DNA of 64,000 nucleotides from Acidobacteriota bacterium (GCA_019639155.1 JAHBSJ010000012.1:1-64000); one strand, 5' to 3'; positions 17,991-27,617 are shown, counted from the stretch's first letter. Translations and numbers: made by a program. The notes: generated by a model not told the origin, from the letters alone.

Positions 17991-19210
17991 TGCAGAACCT
18001 CGACCAATACAAGGCACCTGCCGATATCGCCAAATGGCGGGCGCTCGCACTGGGCGTCGGCGGCATAGCCCTACTTGCGTGGGCGGTTGGAGCGTACATG
18101 AATACGGAGCAGGCGCTTCGTTCGTGGCTGCTCGGATATGTTTTTTGGAGCGGCATCGGCATCGGCGCACTCGGCCTGCTGATGCTTCAATACCTTACGG
18201 GCGGAGCTTGGGGCGTCGTCATTCGTAGAACATTAGAGGCCGCTACGAGGACATTGCCGCTGATAGCGTTGATGTTCATTCCGTTGGCCATCGGTGTTTA
18301 TACTCATTCGATCTACGAATGGACGCATCTGCCGGCGGACGACCATTTCATCAAGGACCGCTGGATCTACTTGCTGCCGTGGTCCTGGATCGCGAGATCG
18401 GTGATATATTTTGTTCTGTTCCTGATCATGATGCGGCTGCTGAACGGTTGGTCGGTCAAGCAAGATCAGACGAATACAGTAGAGGAATCACGGCTCGTTC
18501 TCGAAAAGGCATCACGTTTTTCAGGTCCGACGCTCGTTATATACAGTCTTGTCGTGACCTTTGCTTCGGTTGATTGGGTGATGACGCTCGACCCGCATTG
18601 GTTCTCGACCATATGGGGATTCCTCTTCATTGTCGGATGGGCGCTTAGCTGCCTGTGCTTTACGGTAGCGATCATGGCAAATCTGTCAGGCCGTGCCCCG
18701 ATGAACGGTATCTTAGGAAAACGCCATTTCCACGATCTCGGTAAGCTGATGCTCGCCTTGGTGATGGTATGGGCCTATTTCAATTTCTCGCAGTTCCTGA
18801 TCATTTGGTCGGGCAATATTCCCGAGGAGACCGGCTGGTATATCACCCGAATGGCAGGCGGCTGGGGCTTTATCGGAATGGTACTCATAGTGTTCCATTT
18901 CGCTTTCCCGTTTCTGATCCTGCTGCAGCAGGATTTCAAGCGGCGTGCAAAATGGCTCGCGACACTCGCGGTATTCATCCTGGTGATGCGTATCGTGGAT
19001 ATGTTCTATCTGATCGCACCGAATCCGCGTGTGGATGAATCGATAGTCGAGAGCGGAGTTTTCTACATCAGCTGGATGGACTTCGTTGCCCCGTTGGCGG
19101 TTGGCGGCATCTGGCTGTGGTGGTTCTTTGGCGAATTGATGAAGCGGCCGTTGGTGCCCGCGAAAGATCCTTATTTTGAAGGAGCGGTCGAACACGGCCG
19201 CGGACATTGA
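17990..19210 (+). CDS. actF: Alternative complex III subunit ActF, second NrfD-like membrane protein
   Basis: A 406-residue membrane protein with about ten hydrophobic segments, a shorter paralogue of ActC lacking part of its termini, as usual in ACIII. It packs against ActC in solved complexes. The ATG overlaps the TAA of actE by one base, showing translational coupling. The tail is hydrophilic and ends in His/Arg. Confidence 0.92.
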   Translation: MQNLDQYKAPADIAKWRALALGVGGIALLAWAVGAYMNTEQALRSWLLGYVFWSGIGIGALGLLMLQYLTGGAWGVVIRRTLEAATRTLPLIALMFIPLAIGVYTHSIYEWTHLPADDHFIKDRWIYLLPWSWIARSVIYFVLFLIMMRLLNGWSVKQDQTNTVEESRLVLEKASRFSGPTLVIYSLVVTFASVDWVMTLDPHWFSTIWGFLFIVGWALSCLCFTVAIMANLSGRAPMNGILGKRHFHDLGKLMLALVMVWAYFNFSQFLIIWSGNIPEETGWYITRMAGGWGFIGMVLIVFHFAFPFLILLQQDFKRRAKWLATLAVFILVMRIVDMFYLIAPNPRVDESIVESGVFYISWMDFVAPLAVGGIWLWWFFGELMKRPLVPAKDPYFEGAVEHGRGH

Positions 19211-19224
19211 TCTGAATTTTTGTT

Positions 19225-19761
19225 ATGTCAACAAAGCATACGGACACGGTCGTTGACCTGAACAAGCCTTACGAAGAGAACGATATTCAGCTGAAGGGAA
19301 TATTGTATTTTGGCGTTGGCCTGATGCTGCTCATCGTCATCACGTTCGCGCTGATGTGGGCTTTTCAGCGTCAGCTTGAGATCTTCGCCGAAGAGAATGC
19401 ACCGCCCGCGAATCCGCTTGCTCTCAAGGATAAGGAACGCCTGCCGCCCGAACCGCGTTTGCAAGGTGCTCCCGGTTTTGGGGTTGAAGGGGAAAAAGGC
19501 TGGGTGAACATGGAACTCGGTCCGCCGCAGGCTGAATGGTGGGAGCTCAAGCGTCAGTGGGACAAGCTGATCGACGAAGGAGCAAAAGACCCGAAGACAG
19601 GCGCTGTTATCGCAATGCCGATGGAACAGGCTAAAGCCGCAATGCTCCAGCAGGGCGTAAAGGCAAAAAGCGATGACGCCGCACAGCAGCTTCTAATGGC
19701 ATCGCAGCAGGTTATAACAGAGGCAAGTGCCGGGCGCGTTGCGGCACACACCGTCAGGTAG
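19225..19761 (+). CDS. Single-helix protein between ACIII and the oxidase genes
   Basis: A 178-residue protein with a short cytoplasmic N-terminus, one transmembrane helix (about 27-47) and a soluble domain of about 130 residues. It contains a Pro-rich LPPEPRLQ stretch, a predicted helical WWELKRQWDKLIDEG segment and a late PMEQAKAAML helix. Short proteins with a helix, an RLQ segment and an IPIxxAM-like end occur near Sco and cox genes in other bacteria, as I recall. A role as an assembly factor or accessory ACIII/oxidase subunit is inferred. It is 14 bases after actF and 9 before the Sco gene. Confidence 0.7.
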   Translation: MSTKHTDTVVDLNKPYEENDIQLKGILYFGVGLMLLIVITFALMWAFQRQLEIFAEENAPPANPLALKDKERLPPEPRLQGAPGFGVEGEKGWVNMELGPPQAEWWELKRQWDKLIDEGAKDPKTGAVIAMPMEQAKAAMLQQGVKAKSDDAAQQLLMASQQVITEASAGRVAAHTVR

Positions 19762-19770
19762 TTGTAAGAG

Positions 19771-20673
19771 ATGAGGCGATCAAAGGCATTTTCGTTCGTA
19801 ATGACCGTTATGACGGCGATCTCGATCGCCGCGCCGCTGACGCTCGCTCAAAAGAACGAACATTACAACTCGCCGCTCTATTCGCCGCGTGTCTATGACC
19901 CGAATGTGGATTCCACTACCGGCCTGCCCGGCCCGTTGAAAGAGATCGGCATCGAACAAAAGCTGAATGAACAGTTGCCTCTTGATGTTGAGATGAAGGA
20001 TGAGGACGGTAGGATCGTGCGTCTAGGCGACTATTTCAACAAGGGCCGCCCCGTGTTGATCGCTTTCGTCTATTACGAATGCCCGATGCTTTGCAGCCAA
20101 GTTCTGAACGGCCTGACAGGCTCTTTGAAAGGCATGTCGTTCGACGCGGGCAAGGAATTCGACGTTGTCGCCATAAGCTTTGACGCCGGCGAATTCGACA
20201 AGCCGGAACTTGCAAAGGCGAAAAAGGCCGCCTACATGGAACGCTACGGCCGCCCCGGTACAGAGGCCGGCTGGCATTTTCTCACCGGCAGTGAGGAATC
20301 GATAAAGGCGGTGACTTCAGCGGCAGGTTTCAGCTTCAAATGGGACGAAAGGAGCCAGCAGTTCGCTCATGCTGCGGCCATCATCGTCGCGACGCCCGAG
20401 GGCAAACTTTCACGCTATCTGTTCGGCATTGACTATTCACCCAAGGACCTTAAGTTCGGCATCATGGAGTCCGCCGAAAACAAGGTCGGGAACATTGCCG
20501 AGAAACTGATGCTTTATTGCTATCACTACGATCCGTCCACCGGGAAATACGGCCTGGCGGTAATGAACGTAATGCGGCTAGGCGGCATCGCGACGTTGTT
20601 AGGTCTTGGCGCAATGTTATTCGTATTTTGGAGACGTGGAAAGAAAAAGGAGGGCGATGCGAACCTCGCCTGA
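19771..20673 (+). CDS. SCO1/SenC-family copper chaperone
   Basis: A 300-residue exported thioredoxin-fold protein that delivers copper to the CuA site of cytochrome oxidase. Signal peptide 1-26; copper-binding CPMLC motif (near 106-110) and the late histidine in QFAHAAAI (near 207). Unlike many Sco proteins, which have an N-terminal anchor, it also carries a C-terminal transmembrane helix (about 270-290) followed by a basic tail. Its position directly before coxB fits a role in oxidase assembly. Confidence 0.92.
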   Translation: MRRSKAFSFVMTVMTAISIAAPLTLAQKNEHYNSPLYSPRVYDPNVDSTTGLPGPLKEIGIEQKLNEQLPLDVEMKDEDGRIVRLGDYFNKGRPVLIAFVYYECPMLCSQVLNGLTGSLKGMSFDAGKEFDVVAISFDAGEFDKPELAKAKKAAYMERYGRPGTEAGWHFLTGSEESIKAVTSAAGFSFKWDERSQQFAHAAAIIVATPEGKLSRYLFGIDYSPKDLKFGIMESAENKVGNIAEKLMLYCYHYDPSTGKYGLAVMNVMRLGGIATLLGLGAMLFVFWRRGKKKEGDANLA

Positions 20674-20693
20674 CCTTTTAGCTTTATAGATTT

Positions 20694-21683
20694 ATGCAAA
20701 ACTCTTCGTGGATCCCATTTTTTCCTGAACAGGCCTCGACCTTCGCGTGGCAGGTGGATCTGCTCTATTTTTATCTCATCGCGGTGAGCGTGGCATTTGC
20801 CATCCCGATCGTTGCGGCAATATTTTTCTTCATCGTCAAATACCGCGAGGTGGAGAAATTTGCGACCCCCGAAGAGATCCACGGTTCGATGGTGCTTGAG
20901 ACGGTGTGGTCCATTATCCCGTTCATCATTTCTATGACGATATTCATCGGCGGGGCCATCGTCTATTTTAATCAATACACGATGCCGAAAGACGCTATGG
21001 AGATCTATGTCGTCGGCAAGCAATGGATGTGGAAGGCGCAGCACAGCACGGGACAGCGTGAGATCAACGAGCTGCACGTACCTGTTGGAAGAAAGATAAA
21101 GCTGACGATGACCACCGAGGACGTTCTCCACGATTTCTCGATACCTGCGTTCAGGACCAAGGCTGACGTCGTTCCGGGCCGATATACATATCTTTGGTTC
21201 GAGGCGACGAAACCGGGACGTTATCACCTTTACTGTGCCGAATATTGCGGCCTGAACCACTCGGGAATGGTCGGCTGGATAAATGTGATGGAGCAGCGTG
21301 ATTTCGATAATTGGCTTGCGGGAAATACCTCATCTCAGACTCCCGTCGAGATGGGCAAGGACCTGTTTGAGAACAAGCTGGGTTGTGCCTCGTGTCACGC
21401 GGGCGGAGCAAACCAACGCGGTGCAAAGCTCGAAGGCATTTTCGGTAAAGAGGTCAAATTAGTAGGCGGCGGATCAACGATAGTTAATGACGATTATTTG
21501 AGGAATTCGATCCTTAATCCCGCAGCTCAGGTCGTAGAAGGCTTTCAGCCGATCATGCCTACCTTCAAGGGACAGGTCACCGAGGAACAGCTGAACGCTT
21601 TGGTGGCGTACATCAAGTCCCTGACACCGAATGCGGCGGCTACAACAGGGGCACCGGCGGCGCCGGCTCCGATGGGAAATTAG
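20694..21683 (+). CDS. coxB: Cytochrome c oxidase subunit II with fused cytochrome c (caa3 type)
   Basis: The 329-residue electron-entry subunit of an aa3-type oxidase. Two N-terminal helices (about 22-50 and 75-97) precede the cupredoxin domain with the binuclear CuA ligands C181, C185, H189 and M192. A C-terminal cytochrome c domain has CASCH at 231-235 and a MPTF segment near 288 that could supply the methionine ligand. The fusion makes this a caa3 oxidase, which can take electrons directly from ACIII. It ends in an Ala/Pro-rich tail. Confidence 0.96.
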   Translation: MQNSSWIPFFPEQASTFAWQVDLLYFYLIAVSVAFAIPIVAAIFFFIVKYREVEKFATPEEIHGSMVLETVWSIIPFIISMTIFIGGAIVYFNQYTMPKDAMEIYVVGKQWMWKAQHSTGQREINELHVPVGRKIKLTMTTEDVLHDFSIPAFRTKADVVPGRYTYLWFEATKPGRYHLYCAEYCGLNHSGMVGWINVMEQRDFDNWLAGNTSSQTPVEMGKDLFENKLGCASCHAGGANQRGAKLEGIFGKEVKLVGGGSTIVNDDYLRNSILNPAAQVVEGFQPIMPTFKGQVTEEQLNALVAYIKSLTPNAAATTGAPAAPAPMGN

Positions 21684-21719
21684 GGCAGATTGAGTTTCTG
21701 ACAGGCAGTAAGTAAGAAT

Positions 21720-23399
21720 ATGCAAACGCAAGATGCAATTTCAGCAGGTTACGGCGGTGATAAGCCGAGCTATTTGACCAACGGTTCCACTCTGAAATCG
21801 TGGCTGCTGACAAAAGACCACAAGCGTATCGCGATCATGTATTTGATCTCGGTATCAGTGTTCTTTTTCATGGGAGGTATTTACGCCGCGTTCATTCGTC
21901 TGGAGCTCCTGACGCCCGCCAGCGACCTTCTCGAAACGGCGACGTATAACAAGGTCTTCACGCAGCACGGCATTTTGATGATCTTCTTCTTTCTGATCCC
22001 GGCCATACCCGCGATCTTGGGGAATTTCCTGCTGCCGCTGATGATCGGAGCGAAAGACCTCGCTCTGCCCCGCATCAATTTGCTGAGCCTTTATATCTAT
22101 TGGGTAGGCGGCATTTTAACGCTGTACGCGTTAATGCAGGGCGGTGTCGATACCGGTTGGACGTTCTATACGCCGTACAGTACCACATTCTCGAATTCGT
22201 TCGTGATGGCGGTTGGGTTGGGCATCTTTATCAATGGATTTTCGTCCATTTTGACCGGTCTCAATTTTATCGTTACGATCCATACGATGCGTGCTCCGGG
22301 AATGACGTGGTTCCGGCTGCCGCTCTTCGTATGGGCACATTACGCGACGAGTCTGGTAATGATCCTCGGAACGCCCGTTGTTGCTATCACGGTGCTTTTG
22401 CTCGCGATCGAACGCGTGACGCGGGTCGGAATTTTTGACCCGGCCATCGGCGGCGACCCGATCTTGTTCCAGCATCTTTTCTGGTTCTATTCGCATCCGG
22501 CAGTTTACATCATGATCCTGCCGGGCATGGGCGTTATCAGCGAGGTCATCTCTAACTTCTCGCGAAAGAAGATCTTCGGATACGAGTTCATCGCGTTCTC
22601 GTCCATCGCCATCGCGGTCTTCGGCTTCCTCGTTTGGGGGCACCACATGTTCGTCAGCGGCCAGTCGATCTATGCGGGGCTTGTGTTCTCGTTCCTGACG
22701 ATGGTCGTTGCTGTCCCGTCCGCTATCAAGGTCTTTAACTGGACCGCGACGATGTACAAGGGCTCTATCTCGTACGACACGCCGATGCTTTATGCCATCG
22801 GCTTCCTAGGCCTATTCCTTGTCGGCGGACTCACAGGACTGTTCCTCGGTTCGGTCGGCCTGACGGTTCACCTCACGGATACATATTTCGTCGTCGCTCA
22901 CTTTCATTACGTGATGGTTGGCGGACAGGTGATCGCGTATCTCGCAGGCATCCATTATTGGTGGCCGAAGATGACCGGACGCATGTATTCGGAATTTTGG
23001 GGCAAGATCTCGGCGATGCTGGTTTTCGTTGGGTTCAACCTTACGTTCTTCCCGCAGTTCATTCTCGGTTATCAAGGCATGCCTCGCCGTTACGCGGCAT
23101 ATCCCGAAGAGTTTCAGGTGTTGAACATCTTCTCGACCGCCGGAGCATCTGTGCTCGGCGTCGGTTTGACCTTGCCGGTGATCTACTTCACTCATTCAAT
23201 CATCGCGGGTAAACGGGCAGGCGACAATCCGTGGATGCTGCCGGGCCTAGAGTGGAGAACGGCATCGCCGCCGCCGACCGAGAATTTCGAAGAAATGCCC
23301 GTCGTTACGTGGGAAGCCTACGAATTCGGAGAGGAGAACGGCCTCGATATAGAAAGTGCACGAAAGGCAAGCGGGCCTTCGGTTCCCGTTCAGGCGTAA
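21720..23399 (+). CDS. ctaD: Cytochrome c oxidase subunit I
   Basis: The 559-residue heme-copper catalytic subunit that reduces oxygen and pumps protons. Twelve hydrophobic segments are expected; visible motifs include the TQHG heme-ligand region (near 80), WFYSHPAVY (255-263, with the CuB histidine H259 and cross-linked tyrosine Y263), WGHHMF (near 303) and HFHYVMVGG (near 392). The YS pair at 257-258, in place of the glutamate of GHPEV, puts it in the A2 subfamily. A Glu/Pro-rich cytoplasmic tail of about 60 residues follows the last helix. Confidence 0.97.
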   Translation: MQTQDAISAGYGGDKPSYLTNGSTLKSWLLTKDHKRIAIMYLISVSVFFFMGGIYAAFIRLELLTPASDLLETATYNKVFTQHGILMIFFFLIPAIPAILGNFLLPLMIGAKDLALPRINLLSLYIYWVGGILTLYALMQGGVDTGWTFYTPYSTTFSNSFVMAVGLGIFINGFSSILTGLNFIVTIHTMRAPGMTWFRLPLFVWAHYATSLVMILGTPVVAITVLLLAIERVTRVGIFDPAIGGDPILFQHLFWFYSHPAVYIMILPGMGVISEVISNFSRKKIFGYEFIAFSSIAIAVFGFLVWGHHMFVSGQSIYAGLVFSFLTMVVAVPSAIKVFNWTATMYKGSISYDTPMLYAIGFLGLFLVGGLTGLFLGSVGLTVHLTDTYFVVAHFHYVMVGGQVIAYLAGIHYWWPKMTGRMYSEFWGKISAMLVFVGFNLTFFPQFILGYQGMPRRYAAYPEEFQVLNIFSTAGASVLGVGLTLPVIYFTHSIIAGKRAGDNPWMLPGLEWRTASPPPTENFEEMPVVTWEAYEFGEENGLDIESARKASGPSVPVQA

Positions 23400-23446
23400 T
23401 TATCTTGCGGCCTATAATTTTGTAGCCATTGGCTTTTAGAGAAACA

Positions 23447-24373
23447 ATGTCAACACACGATCACGAACATCATGCTCCGGGGCTGCAGCACCAGTTCGAG
23501 GACATGAAGCAGCAGGAAGAAAGCGTCTCGATCGGGATGTGGATGTTCCTGGTGCAGGAAATAATGTTCTTCGGCGGCCTGTTTACTGCGTATTTGGTAT
23601 TCAGGTTTCGGTATCCTTTGGCGTTTGCCGAAGGAAGTAACCACCTCGACGCGTTCTGGGGCGGCCTGAATACGCTTGTCCTTATCGTCAGCAGCCTTAC
23701 GATGGCTTTGGCGGTCTATTATGCTCAGAAGGGCAACCGCAATCTGCAGGTGATCATGATCGTGCTCACCATGGTCTTCGGCTCCGTCTTTCTCGGCGTC
23801 AAGGTCATCGAATACACGGACAAATACAACAGCGGCCTTGTCCCTGTTACCGGCTGGAACAAAAGGACGACCGAGGCCGATCTAAAGGGAGGTGCCGATA
23901 AGAAAGAAAAGGCGTTTGCGATCCCTTTCATTGAGACCCGTGCCGAGGCCGCCGGCGGAGAACACGACTCTCACGCTAAAAAGCCAAATCCTCACGGCGA
24001 ATTCCAATGGAATTACGGCTCCGCTTTGGTTGATTACGGATTGAAGAAAGAAAAAGAGACCGGTAAGCCTTTTCTTACCGAATCAGAAAAGATCGGCTAT
24101 TTTTCGAACGGCGTTTTCGATCCGGACAAATACCGCGACAAGATCCGCCTTTTTTATTTCATTTATTTCGTAATGACGGGCCTTCACGCTCTGCACATGA
24201 TCGTCGGGCTTGGTCTGATGGCATGGCTACTGTGGAAGGCATGGATAGGAACCTTCTCAGCTGAATATTTCGCTCCGGTCGAAATGTCGGGCCTCTACTG
24301 GCACTTTGTCGATATTGTTTGGATCTTTCTGTTCCCGCTGCTGTATCTGCTGGGACGGCACTTTATTCACTAA
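23447..24373 (+). CDS. ctaE: Cytochrome c oxidase subunit III with a large inserted loop
   Basis: A 308-residue membrane subunit. Helices are seen at about 29-52, 70-93, 99-122, 233-265 and 279-303. Between the third and fourth lies a hydrophilic insertion of about 105 residues (127-232), rich in Lys, Glu, Gly and His, that bacterial subunit III normally lacks. The N-terminus is His-rich (STHDHEHHA). The ATG at 23447 is preferred over a TTG at 23429. Part of the cox block, 47 bases after ctaD. Confidence 0.92.
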   Translation: MSTHDHEHHAPGLQHQFEDMKQQEESVSIGMWMFLVQEIMFFGGLFTAYLVFRFRYPLAFAEGSNHLDAFWGGLNTLVLIVSSLTMALAVYYAQKGNRNLQVIMIVLTMVFGSVFLGVKVIEYTDKYNSGLVPVTGWNKRTTEADLKGGADKKEKAFAIPFIETRAEAAGGEHDSHAKKPNPHGEFQWNYGSALVDYGLKKEKETGKPFLTESEKIGYFSNGVFDPDKYRDKIRLFYFIYFVMTGLHALHMIVGLGLMAWLLWKAWIGTFSAEYFAPVEMSGLYWHFVDIVWIFLFPLLYLLGRHFIH

Positions 24374-24385
24374 CTGCATTTGCAT

Positions 24386-24709
24386 ATGTCACACGATCAC
24401 ACAGAAGGGGCACACATCGGAATTCCGGGCTATCTCGGCGTCTTTGCGATCCTCGTCGTCGGCACGATATTGACGTATTATGTCGCTACGTTTGACCTGG
24501 ATTTCATATTCGCGGGTGCCAATACGCTGGTCGCACTCCTTATAGCGTTCACCAAAATGGCCTTCGTCATGCTCTATTTCATGCATGTTCGTTGGAGCGG
24601 GCGCCTTATTTGGCTTTCGGCTGTCGCCAGCTTCTTTTGGCTGGCGATCATGTTCGCATATACGATGCAGGATTACCTTACGCGCGGTCAGGGCGTTTTT
24701 TCGTACTGA
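24386..24709 (+). CDS. ctaF: Cytochrome c oxidase subunit IV (prokaryotic)
   Basis: A 107-residue protein with three transmembrane helices in the pattern of the small fourth subunit of caa3/bo3 oxidases (YLGVFAILVVGTILTYYVA; ANTLVALLIAFTKMAFVMLYFMHV; WLSAVASFFWLAIMFAY region). The FTKMAFVMLYFMHVRW stretch is the most characteristic. The His-rich N-terminus echoes that of subunit III. Last gene of the ACIII-caa3 cluster; a hairpin terminator follows. Confidence 0.9.
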   Translation: MSHDHTEGAHIGIPGYLGVFAILVVGTILTYYVATFDLDFIFAGANTLVALLIAFTKMAFVMLYFMHVRWSGRLIWLSAVASFFWLAIMFAYTMQDYLTRGQGVFSY

Positions 24710-24731
24710 TCAGGCGGATAATCGATCGAAC

Positions 24732-24777
24732 AAATACGCGGAACGGGTCGTTTTCTTCCTGTTGCCGCGTATTTTAT
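24732..24777 (+). terminator. Terminator of the ACIII-caa3 cluster
   Basis: A perfect ten-base-pair stem, AAATACGCGG (24732-24741) with CCGCGTATTT (24765-24774), a 23-base loop and a T-rich end. It lies 22 bases after the subunit IV stop. The U tract is weak. Confidence 0.6.
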
Positions 24778-24887
24778 TGGTTAGGAAATCAAAATTGCGG
24801 ATGCTATGATTTCAGTTTTGGCCTGCTTCGCGGACATGTATGCAATATGTCGGTAAACGGGGGGCTCGCTCGTAACATCTGAATCGA

Positions 24888-25955
24888 ATGTTGTCCTTCT
24901 TTCGCAACAAGAACCTTTATCGCTTCAGCATTCTGCTGTTCATTGCAGCGGCAGGCTCGGCGTGTATCCGCGTCAAACAGGAGCGGCCGACGGCCCGTCT
25001 GCTGAAAGTAGAGGACGCGACCGCGGGAGAGCTGAAAAACGAGGTGAACCGATTCGCCGCGGTCAATTCGCTGCGTGCAAAGATGGACCTGAAATTCGAG
25101 GACAATTCTTTTGCTGAATTCGGCAACAAAGAGGTGTATCGCCAGGCTGACGGCGAGATAGTCGTCCAACGGCCAGCGATGATCATGCTGAAGGTGCAGG
25201 TGCCGATCATCAAGAGCGACGTCGCACAGATGACGTCGGACGGCGAGACGTTTAGGGTCGCCATTCTGCAGGACGGCGGCAATGGAAAATATAAGAAGTT
25301 CGTAAAGGGTACTAATGCCGCAGACTATTCGGGTCTTCAGCGACAATTGCAGAATGAGCCAACCGACGCTGACGTAGGCAAGGTCAACGCATTTGCCAAT
25401 CTGCGGCCGCAGCACTTCACGGATGCCATGCTGGTGCGTCCGATAAATGGTGAGCTCGTCTATGCCCAGAGCACAATTTTTCAGCTCGAAGAGGACGAAA
25501 AGGTCGATCAGAAATCGCCGCTTCGAAAGGTGATGCGTGGTTATTATCTGCTTGACGAGTTTGCGCGGCTTGACGACGGAGCGTTGAAGGTCGTTCGCCG
25601 ATTTTGGTTTGACCGCGTCGGCGGTATAAGGCTCGCTCGCCAGCAGATATTTGACGCCAAAGGCGAGATCGAGTCCGATATTGTTTACGGCCGCGAGGGC
25701 AATCTGACCGATACCGGCAATTTCCGAAATCTTCCGCTCGAGATACAGGTTACACGGCCGAAAGAGAAATATTCGATGCGTCTGACATATCAGAGCCCTG
25801 AGGCGGTCACTATCGGCAATTCGTTCCCGGTATCGGCGTTCGTGCTGCAGAACTCATGGCGTTTGGAAGAGGTGGACCTCGACGCGAGGCTGGCCGAACA
25901 GAAAAGCGGAAATGCTAAACCTGTAGTATTCTCGACACCTCCGCGGGCCCAGTAG
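24888..25955 (+). CDS. Outer-membrane lipoprotein, DUF4292/LolA-like fold suspected
   Basis: A 355-residue lipoprotein: signal segment about 10-25 ends in the lipobox GSAC (C26). The mature part begins with a region (about 55-130) resembling the LolA/LolB/DUF4292 superfamily: [11 protein letters not shown], then alternating beta strands and [14 protein letters not shown], a hydrophobic concave-face pattern. The rest is beta-rich without known motifs. It directly precedes an ABC ATPase (8-base gap) and a LolA-like gene, so a lipoprotein- or lipid-handling role is inferred from context. Confidence 0.7.
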   Translation: MLSFFRNKNLYRFSILLFIAAAGSACIRVKQERPTARLLKVEDATAGELKNEVNRFAAVNSLRAKMDLKFEDNSFAEFGNKEVYRQADGEIVVQRPAMIMLKVQVPIIKSDVAQMTSDGETFRVAILQDGGNGKYKKFVKGTNAADYSGLQRQLQNEPTDADVGKVNAFANLRPQHFTDAMLVRPINGELVYAQSTIFQLEEDEKVDQKSPLRKVMRGYYLLDEFARLDDGALKVVRRFWFDRVGGIRLARQQIFDAKGEIESDIVYGREGNLTDTGNFRNLPLEIQVTRPKEKYSMRLTYQSPEAVTIGNSFPVSAFVLQNSWRLEEVDLDARLAEQKSGNAKPVVFSTPPRAQ

Positions 25956-25963
25956 GTATTTGG

Positions 25964-26638
25964 ATGGAGACCCATATTTTAAAAACGACCGACCTGCGTA
26001 AATCCTACAAGATAGGGAAAATCGAGGTGCCTGCACTTCGCGGGATCGATCTTGAGGTCGATCGCGGCGAATTCGTCGCTATAATGGGTCCGTCCGGCTG
26101 CGGAAAATCCACATTGCTTCATTTGCTCGGCGGACTGCTTAGTCCGACGAGCGGGAATATAATCATCGATGGCGAGGATCTTGCAACTGTTTCCGATGCA
26201 CGCCGCACCGATATCCGCCGGCGAAAGATAGGCTTCGTTTTTCAGCGTTTCAATCTTTTCCCTACACTTTCGGCCGAGGGAAATCTGAAGCTGGCCGAAA
26301 AGATCCACCTAGGCAAGAAGGCGCCCGATCCGGAAAAACGCCGCGAGATATTGCGACTGTTGAAACTTGAGGACAAGATGCACCACAAGCCGCTGGAACT
26401 GTCAGGCGGTGAACAGCAACGAGTGGCCCTGGCGCGTGCTATCGTCAACGGTCCCGCAATAATTCTGGCCGATGAGCCTACGGGAAATCTTGACACTGAG
26501 AATTCCGAGATCGTGCTGAATATGTTCCGTCAGCTGAATGAGCGGTTCAACCAAACGATCGTGATGATCACGCACAATCCTGAGGCGGCGGCGGTGTGTT
26601 CGCGGACGATCCAAATGCGTGACGGCCACGTTGTTTAA
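25964..26638 (+). CDS. LolD/MacB-type ABC transporter ATP-binding protein
   Basis: A 224-residue ATPase with Walker [10 protein letters not shown] (42-50), a Q-loop in [17 protein letters not shown] (about 90-106), the ABC signature [15 protein letters not shown] (near 145-159), Walker [13 protein letters not shown] and the switch histidine in MITHNPE. The sequence type is the LolD/FtsE/MacB group, whose partners are FtsX-fold permeases. No permease gene is adjacent. It lies between the lipoprotein gene and the microprotein gene below. Confidence 0.93.
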   Translation: METHILKTTDLRKSYKIGKIEVPALRGIDLEVDRGEFVAIMGPSGCGKSTLLHLLGGLLSPTSGNIIIDGEDLATVSDARRTDIRRRKIGFVFQRFNLFPTLSAEGNLKLAEKIHLGKKAPDPEKRREILRLLKLEDKMHHKPLELSGGEQQRVALARAIVNGPAIILADEPTGNLDTENSEIVLNMFRQLNERFNQTIVMITHNPEAAAVCSRTIQMRDGHVV

Positions 26639-26642
26639 TGCT

Positions 26643-26753
26643 ATGAAAAGGATCCTTGATTGGAACTATGAACGCGGATCATTGCCGTGGGATATTCTCT
26701 GCATTTTGATCCTAGTTTTTATATTTGCCACTCCAAAATCGTGGTTCAATTGA
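26643..26753 (+). CDS. 36-residue membrane microprotein
   Basis: An ATG at 26643 opens a 36-codon frame ending in TGA. The predicted peptide has an N-terminal basic/aromatic part (MKRILDWNYERGSLPWD) and one hydrophobic helix (about 18-31), ending in TPKSWFN. It starts four bases after the ABC gene stop, in the same direction. The amphipathic start, single helix and tight spacing suggest a genuine small membrane protein, perhaps a regulator of the transporter. I recall similar peptides in related genomes but cannot verify this here. Confidence 0.6.
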   Translation: MKRILDWNYERGSLPWDILCILILVFIFATPKSWFN

Positions 26754-26854
26754 CCGAACCGCGGCGAACCAATAACGTCGGCGGAGCGTCATATGTCAGG
26801 TTAGCCCTGCGTCGGTTCTACTGATGCGGGGAATTTTTATAGAATTATATCTTT

Positions 26855-27553
26855 ATGAGGCTACTGAATAATCAGAAGATCGTTTCGGCTGCTCTGCTTG
26901 TAATTCTGACGGCAATTTGTGCAGCGGATGCGCAGGGACAAAGCATTCTAGGTGAGATACTGCGAAGGCTGGACACTCACAACAAGTCTCTGCAGTCGCT
27001 GCGTGCGGAAGTCACGATGGTCAAGCACAACCCGCAGTTGAACGTTTCGGATACGACATCGGGCACGACCAGCTACCTCCCGAAAACGCCGAAGCGGGGA
27101 ATGTACGTCCGTATCGACTGGACAAAGCCTGTCGAGGAGCAGATATCGGTCATCGGTGACGATTATGAACTATATCGTCCGCGTCTGAATCAGGTGATCG
27201 TCGGTAAGGTTCAAAAGGCGAAGAACAACGCTTCGGTCGGCGGTGCCCTTGCATTCATGAGCATGACGCGCGATCAGTTGCGTGCGAATTATGACGTCCG
27301 ATATATCGGTGAAGAGCAGATCCGCGGAGGCACACCGACGTGGCGTTTGGAACTAACTCCCAAGACGGAGACGAGTTACAAGATGGCTGAACTTTGGGTT
27401 GACGGTGACGGAATGCCTCGACAGGCGAAGATAGTGGAACACAACAACGATTCGACGACCGTGCTTTTGACCAACATCCAAAAGAACCTCACGCTGAAAG
27501 GCGATATATTCAAATTGAAATATCCGGCGAACGTCAAAAAGATCAAGGCGTAG
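26855..27553 (+). CDS. LolA-like outer-membrane lipoprotein carrier
   Basis: A 232-residue exported periplasmic protein (signal peptide about 1-28, ending near AQGQS). The mature sequence follows the LolA pattern: NKSLQSLRAEVTMVKHN near the start, beta strands with RIDWTKPVEEQISVIGDDYELYRP, and a late TWRLELTPK...AELWVDGDGMPRQAKIVE block. It would carry lipoproteins or related lipids across the periplasm. It closes the Lol-like module and is followed by a terminator. Confidence 0.85.
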   Translation: MRLLNNQKIVSAALLVILTAICAADAQGQSILGEILRRLDTHNKSLQSLRAEVTMVKHNPQLNVSDTTSGTTSYLPKTPKRGMYVRIDWTKPVEEQISVIGDDYELYRPRLNQVIVGKVQKAKNNASVGGALAFMSMTRDQLRANYDVRYIGEEQIRGGTPTWRLELTPKTETSYKMAELWVDGDGMPRQAKIVEHNNDSTTVLLTNIQKNLTLKGDIFKLKYPANVKKIKA

Positions 27554-27575
27554 CCTATTCAGGCTCATTATAGAG

Positions 27576-27612
27576 GCCTCGGCGCCGAGAACGGCCGGCC
27601 GAGGCTTTTTAT
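27576..27612 (+). terminator. Intrinsic terminator after the LolA-like gene
   Basis: An eight-base-pair stem GCCTCGGC (27576-27583) with GCCGAGGC (27598-27605), followed by five T residues. A second inner G/C pairing is possible in the loop. Confidence 0.8.
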
Positions 27613-27617
27613 TTGGT

